The position numbers were made by a program, and so were the translations under genes. Positions 29,114-40,244 of a stretch of 64,000 nucleotides of DNA are shown here, in pieces. The notes under the pieces are model-generated. The model did no database searches. It worked only from the letters and a program-made list of their open reading frames with translations, and was not told the origin of the DNA. Within the stretch, counting starts at the first letter, position 1, and each line of letters begins with the position of its first letter. The stretch is taken from contig NZ_KB891987.1 in assembly GCF_000373625.1 (NCBI RefSeq), positions 372,001 to 436,000 on the forward strand, in the 5' to 3' direction. Source of the DNA: Streptomyces sp. LaPpAH-108 (GTDB lineage: Bacteria > Actinomycetota > Actinomycetes > Streptomycetales > Streptomycetaceae).

Positions 29114-29662
29114 CTAGGCGCGGGGGCGGGGTGCGTAACCGCTGGTGGTGCGGGAGCCCGTGGTGCCGAGGTGGGCGGCGAGGCGGTGGCGGGCCAGGCC
29201 GCGCAGTTCCTCGGCCACGACCACCCGTTCGTCGTCCGGATCGTTCGTCAATCGTGACCGGATGCCTTCGAGGACGCGGTCCGGCAGCTCCTCCGGCGGG
29301 GTGTCGCCCGGGCTGATGACGAAAACATGGCCGAATCGCGCCTCGTAGGCGGCGTGCGCGGCGTCGAGCGCGGTGTGGGCGGCGGAGTACGTCCCCTCGG
29401 GGAGCCGGGGCAGGGACTCCCCGGCCAGCGCCTCGGCGAGGTCGCTCTGGCCCAGGTCGTACGCCGCCTCGTCGGCCGCCGCGAGCAGGGCGGCCAGGTC
29501 CGGGTAGGGGCGGTGCTCGGCGAGCCGGTGCGCCCAGCGCGCGCTGCGCAGACAGCGCTCCAGCAGGGCACGGGCCTCGTCGGCGGGGGCCAGGTTGAAG
29601 GCGTCGAGCGGCGTGGGGAGATACGGCGAACGGTGCGCAGGCAGCGTGGGTCCTCGCGTCAC
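29114..29662 (-). CDS. OHCU-decarboxylase-like protein lacking the catalytic histidine
   Basis: A 182-residue protein with the overall pattern of 2-oxo-4-hydroxy-4-carboxy-5-ureidoimidazoline decarboxylase (urate breakdown): FNLAPADEARALLERC, RWAHRLAEHRPY, and AYEARFGHVFVIS near the C-terminus. The catalytic HP motif expected in the centre is absent (ALAGESLPRLPEG there), as is the S-x-x-EQ element. It may have a different function. GTG 29662 is preferred; the longer N-terminus from 29755 is Pro-rich and unlike the family. Confidence 0.68.
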   Translation of the reverse strand: MTRGPTLPAHRSPYLPTPLDAFNLAPADEARALLERCLRSARWAHRLAEHRPYPDLAALLAAADEAAYDLGQSDLAEALAGESLPRLPEGTYSAAHTALDAAHAAYEARFGHVFVISPGDTPPEELPDRVLEGIRSRLTNDPDDERVVVAEELRGLARHRLAAHLGTTGSRTTSGYAPRPRA

Positions 29663-29850
29663 AGGTGATGTGGGGCAGGGGGACGGCAGGGGATGCGGAA
29701 GATACGGCAGGGGAACGTGTGAAAGGTGTGCCGACACGTTATCGAGAGTGGTCACTGTGTGTCCGACGGATGCCCGATTTTCACTCGGACGGGAGAGTTT
29801 CGGAAACTCTCGATGACGAGTCCCCGCCGGATCGGTCGTAGGTTGGGAAG

Positions 29851-31467
29851 GTGAGCCAGCACAGGCGCCGTACGGCGGCGCGGCAGGTGAAGCGGAAACG
29901 GGCGATCGTCGTCGCGGCGGTCGCCGGGACGGTCGTGGCCGGCGTGGGTGTCGGCGTCTGGGCCTCCTCGGGCGGCGGCTCGCCCGGCGGCTCGGACGTG
30001 GCGAGCGTGGGCGACAGCCCGAGCCCGTCGCCCACGCGGGACTATCCGCTGTCGAAGGCGCCGCAGACCATACCGGCGGTCCGGTCCCACACCCCGGCGC
30101 ACGGCCCCGGGTGGCGTCCGGCGAGCGGCGACCGGGTGGTGATCACCGATCCGGGGCTGGCCGACGAGGGCAAGCTCATAGCCGGCGAGCTCGGGCTGAC
30201 ATACGCCGGGCAGAAGAAGGACGTGCGCGCCGGTGACGTACGGCTCGCGCTCGGCGGCAAGGGCGGCAACCCGGAGTCGTACACCATGACCGTGCGCGAC
30301 GGCCGGGTGGACATCAGCGGCCCCGCCGACGCGGGGGTCTTCTACGGCACCCGGACCCTCAAACAGGAGGTGCACGGCGGCGGCACCGCGCCCGAGGGTG
30401 TCGTCAAGGACGAGCCCGCCAAGCCGGTGCGCGGCTTCATGCTCGACATCGCGCGCAAACCGTTCTCCGAGACCTGGATCGAGGACCGGGTACGGGAACT
30501 GGGCGATCTGAAGTTCAACGAGCTGGGACTGCACTTCTCCGACGACCAGGCGTTCCGGATCCAGTCCACCACCCACCCCGAGATCGTCTCCAAGGACCAT
30601 CTCACCAAGGCGCAGGTCAAGAAGATCATCGACCTCGCCGCCGCCCGGCACATCACGGTCGTCCCCGAGATCGACTCGCCCGGCCACCTCGGCGCCGTCA
30701 TCGCCGCCCACCCCGATCTCCAGCTGCGCAACGCGAGCGGCACCCCGACGCGCGGCGCGATCGACATCTCCAACCCCGCCTCCGCCAAGATCGTCGACGA
30801 TCTGCTGAACGAATACTCCGGCCTGTTCACGCAGAAGCAGTGGCACCTGGGCGGTGACGAGTACCAGGCGCTGACCGTCTCCGACCCCGAGTCCTCCTAT
30901 CCGCAGCTGGCCTCCGCCGCCCGCAAGGCGTACGGCCCGGACGGCTCCGTCGCCGACCTGGCCACCGGCTGGCTCAACGACCGCGCCGCCACCGTCCGCG
31001 CTCACGACCGCACCATGCGGGCCTGGAACGACGGCTTCCTGCGCGGCACCTCGATCCAGCCCGCCAAGGATCTCCAGGTCGCCTACTGGACCGGCAAGGA
31101 GATAGGGGCCCGGCCCCCGGCGGAGTATCTGAGCGCGGGCCGCAAGGTGCTCAACTACAACGACGAGTACCTGTACTACGTCCTCGGCGAGCCCCAGACC
31201 TTCGTCTACCCGACCGGGCAGCGGATCTACGAGCAGTGGACCCCGCGCGTGATCCGGGGCACCGATCCCGTCCCGGCGCGGTACGACGACCAGATCCTCG
31301 GCGGCTCGTTCGCGGTGTGGTGCGACTTCCCCAACGCGCAGACCGAGGCGCAGGTCGCCTCCGGCATCCGGATGCCGCTGCGGGCGACGGTGCAGAAGCT
31401 CTGGTATCCGGGCCAACCCCCGTTGTCCTGGGACCAGTTCCGGCAGCTGGCGAATCGGCTGGACTGA
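29851..31467 (+). CDS. Secreted or membrane-anchored beta-N-acetylhexosaminidase (GH20)
   Basis: A 538-residue glycosidase releasing GlcNAc from chitin oligomers or cell-wall fragments. N-terminal signal or anchor helix (AIVVAAVAGTVVAGVGVGVW), a GH20 N-domain, then the catalytic barrel with HFSDDQAFR, PEIDSPGHLGA, WHLGGDEYQ (the catalytic Asp-Glu pair) and WNDG. The mechanism is substrate-assisted. GTG 29851 is chosen for the signal sequence. Possibly co-acts with chitin uptake. Confidence 0.92.
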   Translation: MSQHRRRTAARQVKRKRAIVVAAVAGTVVAGVGVGVWASSGGGSPGGSDVASVGDSPSPSPTRDYPLSKAPQTIPAVRSHTPAHGPGWRPASGDRVVITDPGLADEGKLIAGELGLTYAGQKKDVRAGDVRLALGGKGGNPESYTMTVRDGRVDISGPADAGVFYGTRTLKQEVHGGGTAPEGVVKDEPAKPVRGFMLDIARKPFSETWIEDRVRELGDLKFNELGLHFSDDQAFRIQSTTHPEIVSKDHLTKAQVKKIIDLAAARHITVVPEIDSPGHLGAVIAAHPDLQLRNASGTPTRGAIDISNPASAKIVDDLLNEYSGLFTQKQWHLGGDEYQALTVSDPESSYPQLASAARKAYGPDGSVADLATGWLNDRAATVRAHDRTMRAWNDGFLRGTSIQPAKDLQVAYWTGKEIGARPPAEYLSAGRKVLNYNDEYLYYVLGEPQTFVYPTGQRIYEQWTPRVIRGTDPVPARYDDQILGGSFAVWCDFPNAQTEAQVASGIRMPLRATVQKLWYPGQPPLSWDQFRQLANRLD

Positions 31468-31594
31468 CACCCGGGCAGAACGTATGTTCCAGGTAAAGCC
31501 GTCGGCGGGTGTGCTCGTCGGCGGCTTCCTGGTGCGCGCCGGCCTGGGGAGGGCCGTGTCGCGCCGTCGGCACCGTATCGGGGGGTAATCCTTC

Positions 31595-32449
31595 ATGACC
31601 TGCACGCATTGCGGCCGTCAGCCCGCGTCCGCCGGGAACACGCTGTGCCCGGAGTGCCTTGCGGCGGGGGCGCATCCGCCGTTCGCGCCCGCGGGGCCGC
31701 CGATGGCGCCGCTGTCCGGGGCGCCGGTCGGGCCGCAGCCCGGGCCACTGTCGGGGCCGCCGGTCGGGCCGCCCGTCGGGGCCGGGGGGCCTTACGACGC
31801 GCCCTTCGCCGCGCCGTTCCCGCCGCCGCCCGGTCTCGCGCTGCGTTCGCCGGTCGGGCTCGGGCGGGCCACCGTCACGCTGCTGGCGCTCGTCGCCGTG
31901 GCCGACCTGTTCGCCATCTGGGCCGACGCGCTCCAGCTGGACAGCGCGGGCCAGGGCCGCACCTCCGATCTGGCCGACCTCGCCACCGGACTCACCGCGG
32001 GCGCCCAGGTGCTCACCCTGATCGCGGCGATGGTCGTCTACCTGTGCTGGCTGTACCGGGTACGGGTCAACGCCGAGGTGTTCGACCAGTCCGGGCACAG
32101 CCTGAAGCGAGGGTGGGCGATCGGCGCGTGGTTCTGCCCGATCGTCAACCTGTGGTTCCCGCGCCGGATCGTGCTCGACATCTGGAACACGAGCGCGCCC
32201 CAGGGCCGCCCGGCCGGGCACCGGCTCATCGACCTCTGGTGGGCGCTGTGGCTCGTCTCGCTGTTCGCGGACCAGGCGACGACCCGGTTCGACGGCGGTA
32301 CGGACGCCGTGTGGGAGGCGCGCGTCATGCTCTTCGCCGACCTCACCGACCTCGTCGCCGCCGTGCTCGCCGCGCTGGTCGTGCTCCGGCTGACCCGGAT
32401 GCAGGACCAGAAGGCGACGGGTGTTCCGTTCACCCCCGTTCTTGGCTGA
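31595..32449 (+). CDS. DUF4328 domain membrane protein with N-terminal zinc ribbon
   Basis: A 284-residue protein: CTHC...CPEC zinc ribbon in the first 22 residues, a Pro/Gly-rich linker, then four hydrophobic helices typical of DUF4328. Family signature includes RGWAIGAWFCPIVNLWFPRR. Function unknown; ATG 31595. Confidence 0.85.
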   Translation: MTCTHCGRQPASAGNTLCPECLAAGAHPPFAPAGPPMAPLSGAPVGPQPGPLSGPPVGPPVGAGGPYDAPFAAPFPPPPGLALRSPVGLGRATVTLLALVAVADLFAIWADALQLDSAGQGRTSDLADLATGLTAGAQVLTLIAAMVVYLCWLYRVRVNAEVFDQSGHSLKRGWAIGAWFCPIVNLWFPRRIVLDIWNTSAPQGRPAGHRLIDLWWALWLVSLFADQATTRFDGGTDAVWEARVMLFADLTDLVAAVLAALVVLRLTRMQDQKATGVPFTPVLG

Positions 32450-32540
32450 AAACCGGCGACTGTGACACTCCGGGGCCGTCGCACGCAGTAAGGGGAAATG
32501 CGGGCTCCGTACAGACGGTGCCCAGGCGAGGGGAGATTCC

Positions 32541-33101
32541 ATGAGCCTGGTGGAACTGATCGCACAGGCCGACGCGCGCGGGCTGGCCGCCAGTGGGCTG
32601 GCTTGTTCGGATCGGTGCGTCCCCCTGGTGTACGAGGACGACGAACTGCTGCGCCCGCTCTGGGCGCACCTCGCCGACGGCTCCGACTGGTCCGAGAGCC
32701 TGGAGAAGGCGCGGGCCGCGCTCGGCGGGACGGACCCCGGCGAGGACGAGGCGGCCCTGCTGGTGCGGCGGATGCTGGAGACGGCACCGGCCGAGCGGTC
32801 CGGGGCGGCGCTGCGGGAGTGGGCCGACGCCTGCTCCCTCGCCGCCCTCCAGGTCCACCGGCTGCTCGACCCCGCCACCGAGGACACCGCCCCGGCCGCC
32901 GACGCGGCCGAGGACCGGGACGGCGGTACGGACGAGACGTCCTCCCCGCTGGTCGCCGCCGAACTCCGCCGCCAGACCGTCGTCCTGGAACTCCTCGCCG
33001 AGCACGGTGTGGGCGGGCTGCGCCGCGCCCTGGACGTGTCGATCGAGGGCCGCCGCATCCTCCAGGCGGTGGTCTCGCGCCGGGCGCGCAGCCAGGGCTG
33101 A
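32541..33101 (+). CDS. Conserved hypothetical protein
   Basis: A 186-residue acidic, Ala/Leu-rich helical protein (LVRRMLETAPAERSGAALRE; VVLELLAEHGVGGLRRALD). No motif recognised. ATG 32541 has GGGGAG upstream. A perfect hairpin terminator follows, so the transcript ends here. Confidence 0.7.
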   Translation: MSLVELIAQADARGLAASGLACSDRCVPLVYEDDELLRPLWAHLADGSDWSESLEKARAALGGTDPGEDEAALLVRRMLETAPAERSGAALREWADACSLAALQVHRLLDPATEDTAPAADAAEDRDGGTDETSSPLVAAELRRQTVVLELLAEHGVGGLRRALDVSIEGRRILQAVVSRRARSQG

Positions 33102-33142
33102 ACGGACCGGGCGTATCGGTTCTTCAGGGCGCTCCGCTGGTC

Positions 33143-33169
33143 AAACCCCGCCGTGTGGGCGGGGTTTGT
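33143..33169. terminator. Hairpin terminator
   Basis: CAAACCCCGCC and GGCGGGGTTTG are perfect complementary arms of 11 bp around a 5-base loop, with T residues in the descending arm, 42 bp after the previous stop. Confidence 0.8.
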
Positions 33170-33265
33170 GAGCGTCCCGGGGTGGCGGTGGGGCGGTCCT
33201 GCGCCGGTTCCCGCAACGGCCCGGAATCCTGTTACGGCCGGGCCTCCGGGACCGCTGTCCCCTGT

Positions 33266-33670
33266 GTGACAGCCTCGTACCTCACCCCCGCGTACCCGCC
33301 CGCCCCCGTGGACGGCCGTCCCGCCCGCTGGGCCGCCGACACCGTCGCCGCGCTCCGCGAGGGCGCCCGGCTCCGGCTCGACTACACCGCGCGCAGCCTG
33401 TGGCGCGTCGACCGCGTCATCGACGAGATACGCCGCGACGGCCCGCCGTACGAGGCCGTGTGCCGCGTCCTGCGCGGCTTCGGCGCCTACGCCGGAGAGG
33501 TCATCGCCCGCCAGACCGGCGCCGAATGGTGGGCCACCGACGGCGACCCCTGCCTGCGCACCCCCGACGGCCGCCTGTGGACCCCGATGGACGAGGCGCG
33601 CCGGGCCTACGAGGGGGACGGGTCGCTGGGGGCGCTGTGCCGGGAGGCGACGGCGGGGCGGCTGCGGTAG
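33266..33670 (+). CDS. Hypothetical protein
   Basis: A 134-residue protein, start GTG 33266, rich in Arg, Asp and Tyr (LDYTARSLWRVDRVIDEI; FGAYAGEVIARQTGAEWW). It appears to be a small alpha/beta protein; no family recognised. The ribosome site is weak. It is convergent with the following membrane-protein gene. Confidence 0.65.
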   Translation: MTASYLTPAYPPAPVDGRPARWAADTVAALREGARLRLDYTARSLWRVDRVIDEIRRDGPPYEAVCRVLRGFGAYAGEVIARQTGAEWWATDGDPCLRTPDGRLWTPMDEARRAYEGDGSLGALCREATAGRLR

Positions 33671-33681
33671 CGAACGGCCGC

Positions 33682-35220
33682 TCAGTCGCGGGGGCCGACC
33701 GGCCGGAGGTGGCTCTCGGCGAGGTCGCGCAGCTCGTCGCGGGTGCGGGCGGGGTCGGCTGCGGCTTCGGTGGCCCGGCGGCTGGGGAGGTAGCGGACGC
33801 CGTCTATCTCGCAGATCAGCGCTCCCGTACCGGTGTCGCGCACCAGGGCCTCGCCGACGGGAGGGGGCCCGCCGACGGTACGGCGCCCGGTGCCCCGGGA
33901 GCGGGAGAGCGGCTGGAGGTATTGGGGCGCCGTCACGTCCCCGCCCTCCGGCCGGAACAGGACCAGCACCATCTCGCCGGGCTCCGGGCACAGCCGGACG
34001 TACCGCATGGGCCGCCACGCGTCCTTCCCGGCATCCGTGCGCGCGGCCCGCAGCACCGGACCGCACAGCGGGGAGCGGTCGGTCACGACCCAGCCGATCC
34101 GGGCGAGGGCCACGATGCCGGTCGTGCCGAGCAGGAGCAGGCGCCAGCGCCCCGGGTGGGAAGGGTCGTTCAGGACGGTGCCGCAGGAGAACAGCAGGAG
34201 GCACCATGCCTTGGTGCCGAGGACGGTGCCGAGGACCCAGCCCCACGGCGACACGGACGTACGCCCCGGGCCACGGCGTGGCGGGGTCACCCGGGGCCCT
34301 GGCCGGTGCCGATCGGCGTGCCGGGCCGCGGCGGCGAGGCTCGCGTAGCGCAGGTCGTCACCGAGGGCGGGCCACTCCTCCTCGTCCGCCTCGCCCTCCA
34401 CGACTGCCTGCGGAAGGGCCACCGGCCCGGCCCGCCGCACCAGCCGGACGCGCCGGGCGCAGAGCAGCGGGTTGAGCACCAACGCCCCGCCCAGACCGAG
34501 CAGTCCGGGCACACCTCCGAGGACGGCGACGATCCGCGGGGTGATCCACGTGTCCACGGCGTCGCCCAGGAAGGGCCAGGGAAGCGCGACGACCGGTAGG
34601 CGATCACCGGCGCGGACGGCCTCCGCGTCACAGTCCACGCCCGCCCGCTCCACCCCGCCGTCCCAGGCGACGGTGCAGTACTCGTCGTCCCGGTCCACCC
34701 GCACCACCTCGGCGGCCGTGTGCTCCCCGAACACCGCGACATCCGCGGCGGCCAGCCCCACGAACAGGGCCGCCGCGAGGGCGAACACGGCCCACGAGGG
34801 CGCGGTCGGCAGCAGTGGCCGCCGTCGGCCGGTCACCGGACCCGGCCGGGGCTCCTCCCCGAGCCACACACCCAGGGTCCGCGCGTCATGCGTGGCCAAC
34901 CGCAGCCGCACGACCCGCCCTTGAGGCGTCCGGTACCGCAGACTGACCTTCTCGGCAGTGGGCCTGTCGACAGTGGCGACCGTCGCCCCCAGAGTCGTAC
35001 CCCCACGCGGCAGCGCGACCGCGCCCCCGGCCCGCCCGAGAAAAACGGGACCGTCGAGCCGCGGATCGACCAACAACCGCCCCCTGCGCCCATCGAGCCG
35101 ACACCGAAAATGCACAGCCCGCCCCATTGCCAGCGCCCGCCGCCGCCTCGCCGCCCCCCACCGAGCCAGCCCGGCGACGACCAAGGGCACCACCACGAGC
35201 CCCACAAAGGTGCCCATCAT
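33682..35220 (-). CDS. Large membrane protein, DUF3592-like region possible
   Basis: A 512-residue protein: N-terminal helix (GTFVGLVVVPLVVAGLARWG), soluble strand-rich part, two further helix pairs near the middle (SWAVFALAAALFVGLAAADV; IVAVLGGVPGLLGLGGALV), a third pair, and a soluble C-terminus with RPEGGDVTAPQYLQPLSR. It resembles membrane proteins with DUF3592-type strands (VDRDDEYCTVAWDGG). Start 35220 or 35217 (two ATGs). Function unknown; divergent from the ECF sigma factor. Confidence 0.72.
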   Translation of the reverse strand: MMGTFVGLVVVPLVVAGLARWGAARRRRALAMGRAVHFRCRLDGRRGRLLVDPRLDGPVFLGRAGGAVALPRGGTTLGATVATVDRPTAEKVSLRYRTPQGRVVRLRLATHDARTLGVWLGEEPRPGPVTGRRRPLLPTAPSWAVFALAAALFVGLAAADVAVFGEHTAAEVVRVDRDDEYCTVAWDGGVERAGVDCDAEAVRAGDRLPVVALPWPFLGDAVDTWITPRIVAVLGGVPGLLGLGGALVLNPLLCARRVRLVRRAGPVALPQAVVEGEADEEEWPALGDDLRYASLAAAARHADRHRPGPRVTPPRRGPGRTSVSPWGWVLGTVLGTKAWCLLLFSCGTVLNDPSHPGRWRLLLLGTTGIVALARIGWVVTDRSPLCGPVLRAARTDAGKDAWRPMRYVRLCPEPGEMVLVLFRPEGGDVTAPQYLQPLSRSRGTGRRTVGGPPPVGEALVRDTGTGALICEIDGVRYLPSRRATEAAADPARTRDELRDLAESHLRPVGPRD

Positions 35221-35561
35221 CGATTCCGCCGTCTCCGTTGTTGTGTGGTGAACATGTGAACGGAGAAGCGTACGGGGCTGGTGGGGAGGGCGTCGCGACG
35301 GGCCGCAGGCGTGAACACGGCGGCCGGAGAGGGGAGATCGAAGCGACGGCCGAGGCCGCCACCCCCCACAGGAGAGGCCCCGGCCGTCGCGTGTGGCGGG
35401 TCTGGGTGCGGCCCGCATCTCGTACAGCGCCGGGAGTGCGGCTTGTGTCACACCGCAATGGATCACGAGTCAGTTGCATCTTCTACAGACATGGACGGGG
35501 CACTGTTTCAGGCCGTAACGTGCCTTTCGCGCCGACCACCAGACAGGCGTAAGGGAGTGCG
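35221..35561. other. Divergent spacer before the second ECF gene
   Basis: About 340 bp containing promoters for both neighbours. No gene seen. I find no GGAAC-type ECF -35 element within it, unlike at the first ECF gene. Confidence 0.4.
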
Positions 35562-36224
35562 GTGCAGGGGGACGACGCGGAGCTGACCGCCGCGGTGCGC
35601 GCGGCCCAGGGCGGTGACGAGGAAGCCTTCCGCACGGTGTACCGCGCGGTGCATCCACGGCTGCTCGGCTATGTGCGCACGCTGGTGGGGGAGCCGGACG
35701 CGGAGGACGTCACGTCCGAGGCATGGCTCCAGATCGCCCGCGACCTCGACCGGTTCAGCGGGGACGCGGACCGGTTCCGGGGGTGGGCCGCGCGGATAGC
35801 CCGCAACCGCGCCCTGGACCACATACGGATGCGCGGACGCCGCCCGCTGATAGGCGGCGACGAGACCGAACTGACCGGCCGTGCCGCCGAGTCGGACACC
35901 GCCGGTGAGGCGATGGAGGCACTGGCCACCGACGGCACCCTCTCGCTCATCGCGCGCCTTCCGCAGGACCAGGCCGAGGCGGTGGTGCTGCGCGTGGTGG
36001 TCGGCCTGGACGCCAAGTCCGCCGCCGAGACGCTCGGCAAGCGCGCGGGAGCGGTCCGCACCGCCGCGCACCGGGGCCTGAAGCGACTCGCCGAACTCCT
36101 CGGCCCCGACCAGGAGTCGGCCGGTGGACTCGACGCGCTCCCGCCCCAGCGTGGACCTCGCGGCCGTGCGGTCAGGCCCGCGAGTGTGACGCCTGCGCGT
36201 GCGCGGACGCAGAGGGACATGTGA
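35562..36224 (+). CDS. ECF-type RNA polymerase sigma factor
   Basis: A 220-residue sigma factor: region 2 (DEEAFRTVYRAVHPRLLGYV, DAEDVTSEAWLQIARDLDRF, RGWAARIARNRALDHIR) and region 4 (LPQDQAEAVVLRVVVGLDAK, then AETLGKRAGAVRTAAHRG). A 30-residue C-terminal tail follows. GTG 35562 has AAGGGAG upstream. The stop overlaps the start of the membrane-partner gene (TGATG). Confidence 0.9.
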   Translation: MQGDDAELTAAVRAAQGGDEEAFRTVYRAVHPRLLGYVRTLVGEPDAEDVTSEAWLQIARDLDRFSGDADRFRGWAARIARNRALDHIRMRGRRPLIGGDETELTGRAAESDTAGEAMEALATDGTLSLIARLPQDQAEAVVLRVVVGLDAKSAAETLGKRAGAVRTAAHRGLKRLAELLGPDQESAGGLDALPPQRGPRGRAVRPASVTPARARTQRDM

Positions 36225-37411
36225 TGGCCGACGAGCACGACGAGTGGCTGGACCTCGAGACGTCGGAACGTCTGCTGAACGGCGAGCCGCCGCGATCTTC
36301 CGCCGCCCAGGTCCCCGACGAGGTGACCCGGGTGGCGTCCCTCCTGGCGGACCTCGCCGCCTCCGCAGCTCCGGCGAAGGACGAACTCCCCGGTGAGGAC
36401 GTGGTGTTGGCCGCGTTCCGGGCGGCGAGGGCGGGGCGGGCGAGCGCGGTGCGCGACGCGGACGTTCCCGGTGACGGCGTGGCCGCCACGGGCGCCATGC
36501 ATGATGCCGCCCCGCCTCAACACGCCTCCGCAGCAAGTGAGTTCCACGGACACGACGCGGGCGTCGTCCGCATCGGCGCCCAGCCGCGCTGCCCCGTGCG
36601 TGAGCGGCGCCCGCGGTGGAGGCGCCCCGTACGGATGGCGCTGGCCGCCGCCGTGGCCGTCGGGACGCTCGGCGGGGTCGCCGTGGCGGCCGGGAGCGGG
36701 GTGCTGCCCGGACCGTTCCGGCAGGGGCGGCCCGACCCCGGCGCGTCCGTGTCCGCCGCCGCGACGCCGGGCCGCTCGCGGCTGCCGTCGTCCCCGGGCC
36801 CGTCCGGGACCGCCGGACCCACCGCCGGTACGACCGGGTCCGCCGACCCCGGCGACGCCCCGCCCGAGGCGGCGGGCGGTGCCGGTCAGGACACCGGCAA
36901 GAGGACCGGCTCCGGCGCCGAGTCCCGTAAGCCCGGCGCCCGTTGGCGGGCAGCCGTGGCGGCCTGCCGTGAGCTGCGCGCCGGACGGGAGCCCGAGGCG
37001 GGGCACCGCCGTGCGCTGGAGGGCGTCGCGGGCGGCTCGGACCGGGTGAAGACGTACTGCGCGGCCGTGCTGTCGCCCCGCCGGGGCGGCGGCCTGCCGA
37101 CCCTGCCCGGGTCCGGCGGCCTGGCGACCGAGGGCCCCCTCGGCCACTTCGGCGACGGCCGCGGGTCCGACGGCAAGGGCGGCTTCGGCGACGACGACGG
37201 CAAGGGCGACGGCGACGGCGACGGCACATCCGGTTCCGGTTCGGACTCCGGCTCCGGCGACAGCCGCCCCCGCAAGGACCGCGACCGCCCCGTCCGCCAC
37301 CTCCGCAACGGCCTCGCCTCCCCCGTCCCCTCCACCTACGTCCTGCCCGTCGTCCCCACCGCCACGGACCTCCCCACCGCCACCCCCAGCCCCACCTTCA
37401 GCACCCTCTGA
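36224..37411 (+). CDS. Membrane protein, probable partner of the ECF sigma factor
   Basis: A 395-residue protein: cytoplasmic N-terminal domain with LDLETSERLLNGEPPR, one transmembrane helix (VRMALAAAVAVGTLGGVAVA) near residue 145, and an extracellular Pro/Ser/Gly-rich region with a small Cys-containing segment (WRAAVAACRELRAGREPE). The C-terminus ends in Thr/Pro repeats. Overlap with the sigma gene suggests regulation of it; no zinc anti-sigma motif is visible. ATG 36224 with GAGGG upstream. Confidence 0.72.
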   Translation: MADEHDEWLDLETSERLLNGEPPRSSAAQVPDEVTRVASLLADLAASAAPAKDELPGEDVVLAAFRAARAGRASAVRDADVPGDGVAATGAMHDAAPPQHASAASEFHGHDAGVVRIGAQPRCPVRERRPRWRRPVRMALAAAVAVGTLGGVAVAAGSGVLPGPFRQGRPDPGASVSAAATPGRSRLPSSPGPSGTAGPTAGTTGSADPGDAPPEAAGGAGQDTGKRTGSGAESRKPGARWRAAVAACRELRAGREPEAGHRRALEGVAGGSDRVKTYCAAVLSPRRGGGLPTLPGSGGLATEGPLGHFGDGRGSDGKGGFGDDDGKGDGDGDGTSGSGSDSGSGDSRPRKDRDRPVRHLRNGLASPVPSTYVLPVVPTATDLPTATPSPTFSTL

Positions 37412-37553
37412 CCTGCGGTTTCGCCGGGCAGGGAAATTTCTTCGCGCCAGGTGTGACGTTTCTGGAGCCGGTGACGCAGTACAGGGTGAGCCGACTGGTC
37501 ATCGGCCGTCGCACTGAGCCGGGGTTCCCCCCGTACCCACGGCTCGTGCACCC

Positions 37554-37592
37554 GGCGCGGGCGGGACACGTTCCCCCGGTCCCGCCCGCGCC
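37554..37592. terminator. Bidirectional hairpin terminator
   Basis: Perfect 14-bp stem (GGCGCGGGCGGGAC pairing with GTCCCGCCCGCGCC) with an 11-base loop between two convergent genes. Confidence 0.75.
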
Positions 37593-37606
37593 CCGCTTCC
37601 TCCGCC

Positions 37607-38434
37607 TCACCAGGAGACGACCACCTTGTCGCCCACCCTCACCTGCGCGAACAGCGAGGCGATCGCCTGCTCGTCCCGCACGTTGACACAGCCGTGCGAG
37701 CCGCCCGCGTAACCGCGCGCCGCGAAGTCGTACGAGTAGTGCACGGCCTGTCCGCCGCTGAAGAACAGGGCGTACGGCATCGGGGAGTCATAGAGCGTCG
37801 ACACATGGTGCCGGGACTTCCAGTAGACGTGGAACACACCCTCGCGCGTGGGGGAGTACTGCGAGCCGAAGCGCACGGACATCGTGGACAGGGTCCGCCC
37901 GTCGGTCATCCAGCGCAGGGTGCGGCTGGTCTTGTCGATGCACAGCACGCGGCCGGTCAGACAACGCGGGTCGGGCGCGGCGGCGGGCTGACCACCCATC
38001 AGGTACAGCTCCCACGTGCCCGGCCGGTGCGTCATCGCCATCAGCCGCTGCCAGGTGACCGTGTCCGTACGGCCCGTCCTCGGCAGCCCGCGCTTGCCCT
38101 GGAAACCGCTGACGGCCTTCTCGGTCAGATCGTCGTAGCTGCCGGTCGGCCCGTCGAAGAGCCAGTCGAGCTGCCGCAGCCGCGCCTGCAGCTCGCGCAC
38201 CCCGGAGCCGCTGTCGCCGCGCGACCACAGCACGCGGGCGGGCGCGGAGGACGTGCCCGTACGCGGCGGGGTCGTACGCGGTGTGGCCGCCGGGGTGCCC
38301 GACGGCAGCTCGATGTGCAGCGGCGAGCGGTGCTTGCCGTCGGCGCCGTCCGGAGGGGTCACCGTGCAGCCGCAGAGCGCGGCGAGAGCGGCGGCCGAGG
38401 CGAGTACGACGGCGGTTCTCCCCGGATTCCTCAT
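37607..38434 (-). CDS. L,D-transpeptidase lipoprotein with peptidoglycan-binding domain
   Basis: A 275-residue lipoprotein: signal ending in LCGC (lipobox Cys at about residue 23), a PG_binding_1 domain ([15 protein letters not shown]), and a YkuD catalytic domain with Asp/Tyr-rich strands and the active-site SHGCVN near the C-terminus. L,D-transpeptidases make 3-3 cross-links or attach proteins to peptidoglycan outside the cell. ATG 38434 gives a proper lipoprotein signal; the longer frame does not. Confidence 0.9.
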   Translation of the reverse strand: MRNPGRTAVVLASAAALAALCGCTVTPPDGADGKHRSPLHIELPSGTPAATPRTTPPRTGTSSAPARVLWSRGDSGSGVRELQARLRQLDWLFDGPTGSYDDLTEKAVSGFQGKRGLPRTGRTDTVTWQRLMAMTHRPGTWELYLMGGQPAAAPDPRCLTGRVLCIDKTSRTLRWMTDGRTLSTMSVRFGSQYSPTREGVFHVYWKSRHHVSTLYDSPMPYALFFSGGQAVHYSYDFAARGYAGGSHGCVNVRDEQAIASLFAQVRVGDKVVVSW

Positions 38435-38537
38435 GCCCGGGATGCTTCCCCGCGCGCCCCGCGTTGAACTACACGGCAGGGTGGTACGGAGGGCGACAGA
38501 CACCACGGGGGACGACGGACACCTCCCGGAGGCGGCC

Positions 38538-40118
<1,581 letters not shown>

Positions 40119-40210
40119 GCGCCGGGCCGGGCGGGCCGGGGCGAGCGGGCCGGGGCGGGAGCTGGACGCCGGGCCCGCGTGCCGTCCTGGCCTGCTGAGA
40201 CCCGCGCCAT

Positions 40211-40227
40211 AGGCACTGTCAGTGCCT
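40211..40227. promoter_or_regulatory. 17-bp palindrome upstream of the LysE exporter
   Basis: AGGCACTG-T-CAGTGCCT is a perfect palindrome (40211-40227), 17 bp before the ATG of the exporter gene. It probably overlaps the promoter or leader. No regulator is adjacent, so the binder is unknown. Confidence 0.55.
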
Positions 40228-40244
40228 CGTGCGAGACTCCCCGC

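Noticed and set aside
28813..29316. Plus-strand frame in the sdhC upstream spacer
   Set aside because: Low-complexity Gly/Arg/Ala; crosses into the antisense of the decarboxylase-like gene.
35508..37229. 573-codon minus frame opposite the ECF sigma and its partner
   Set aside because: Arg/Pro-rich shadow with no motif.
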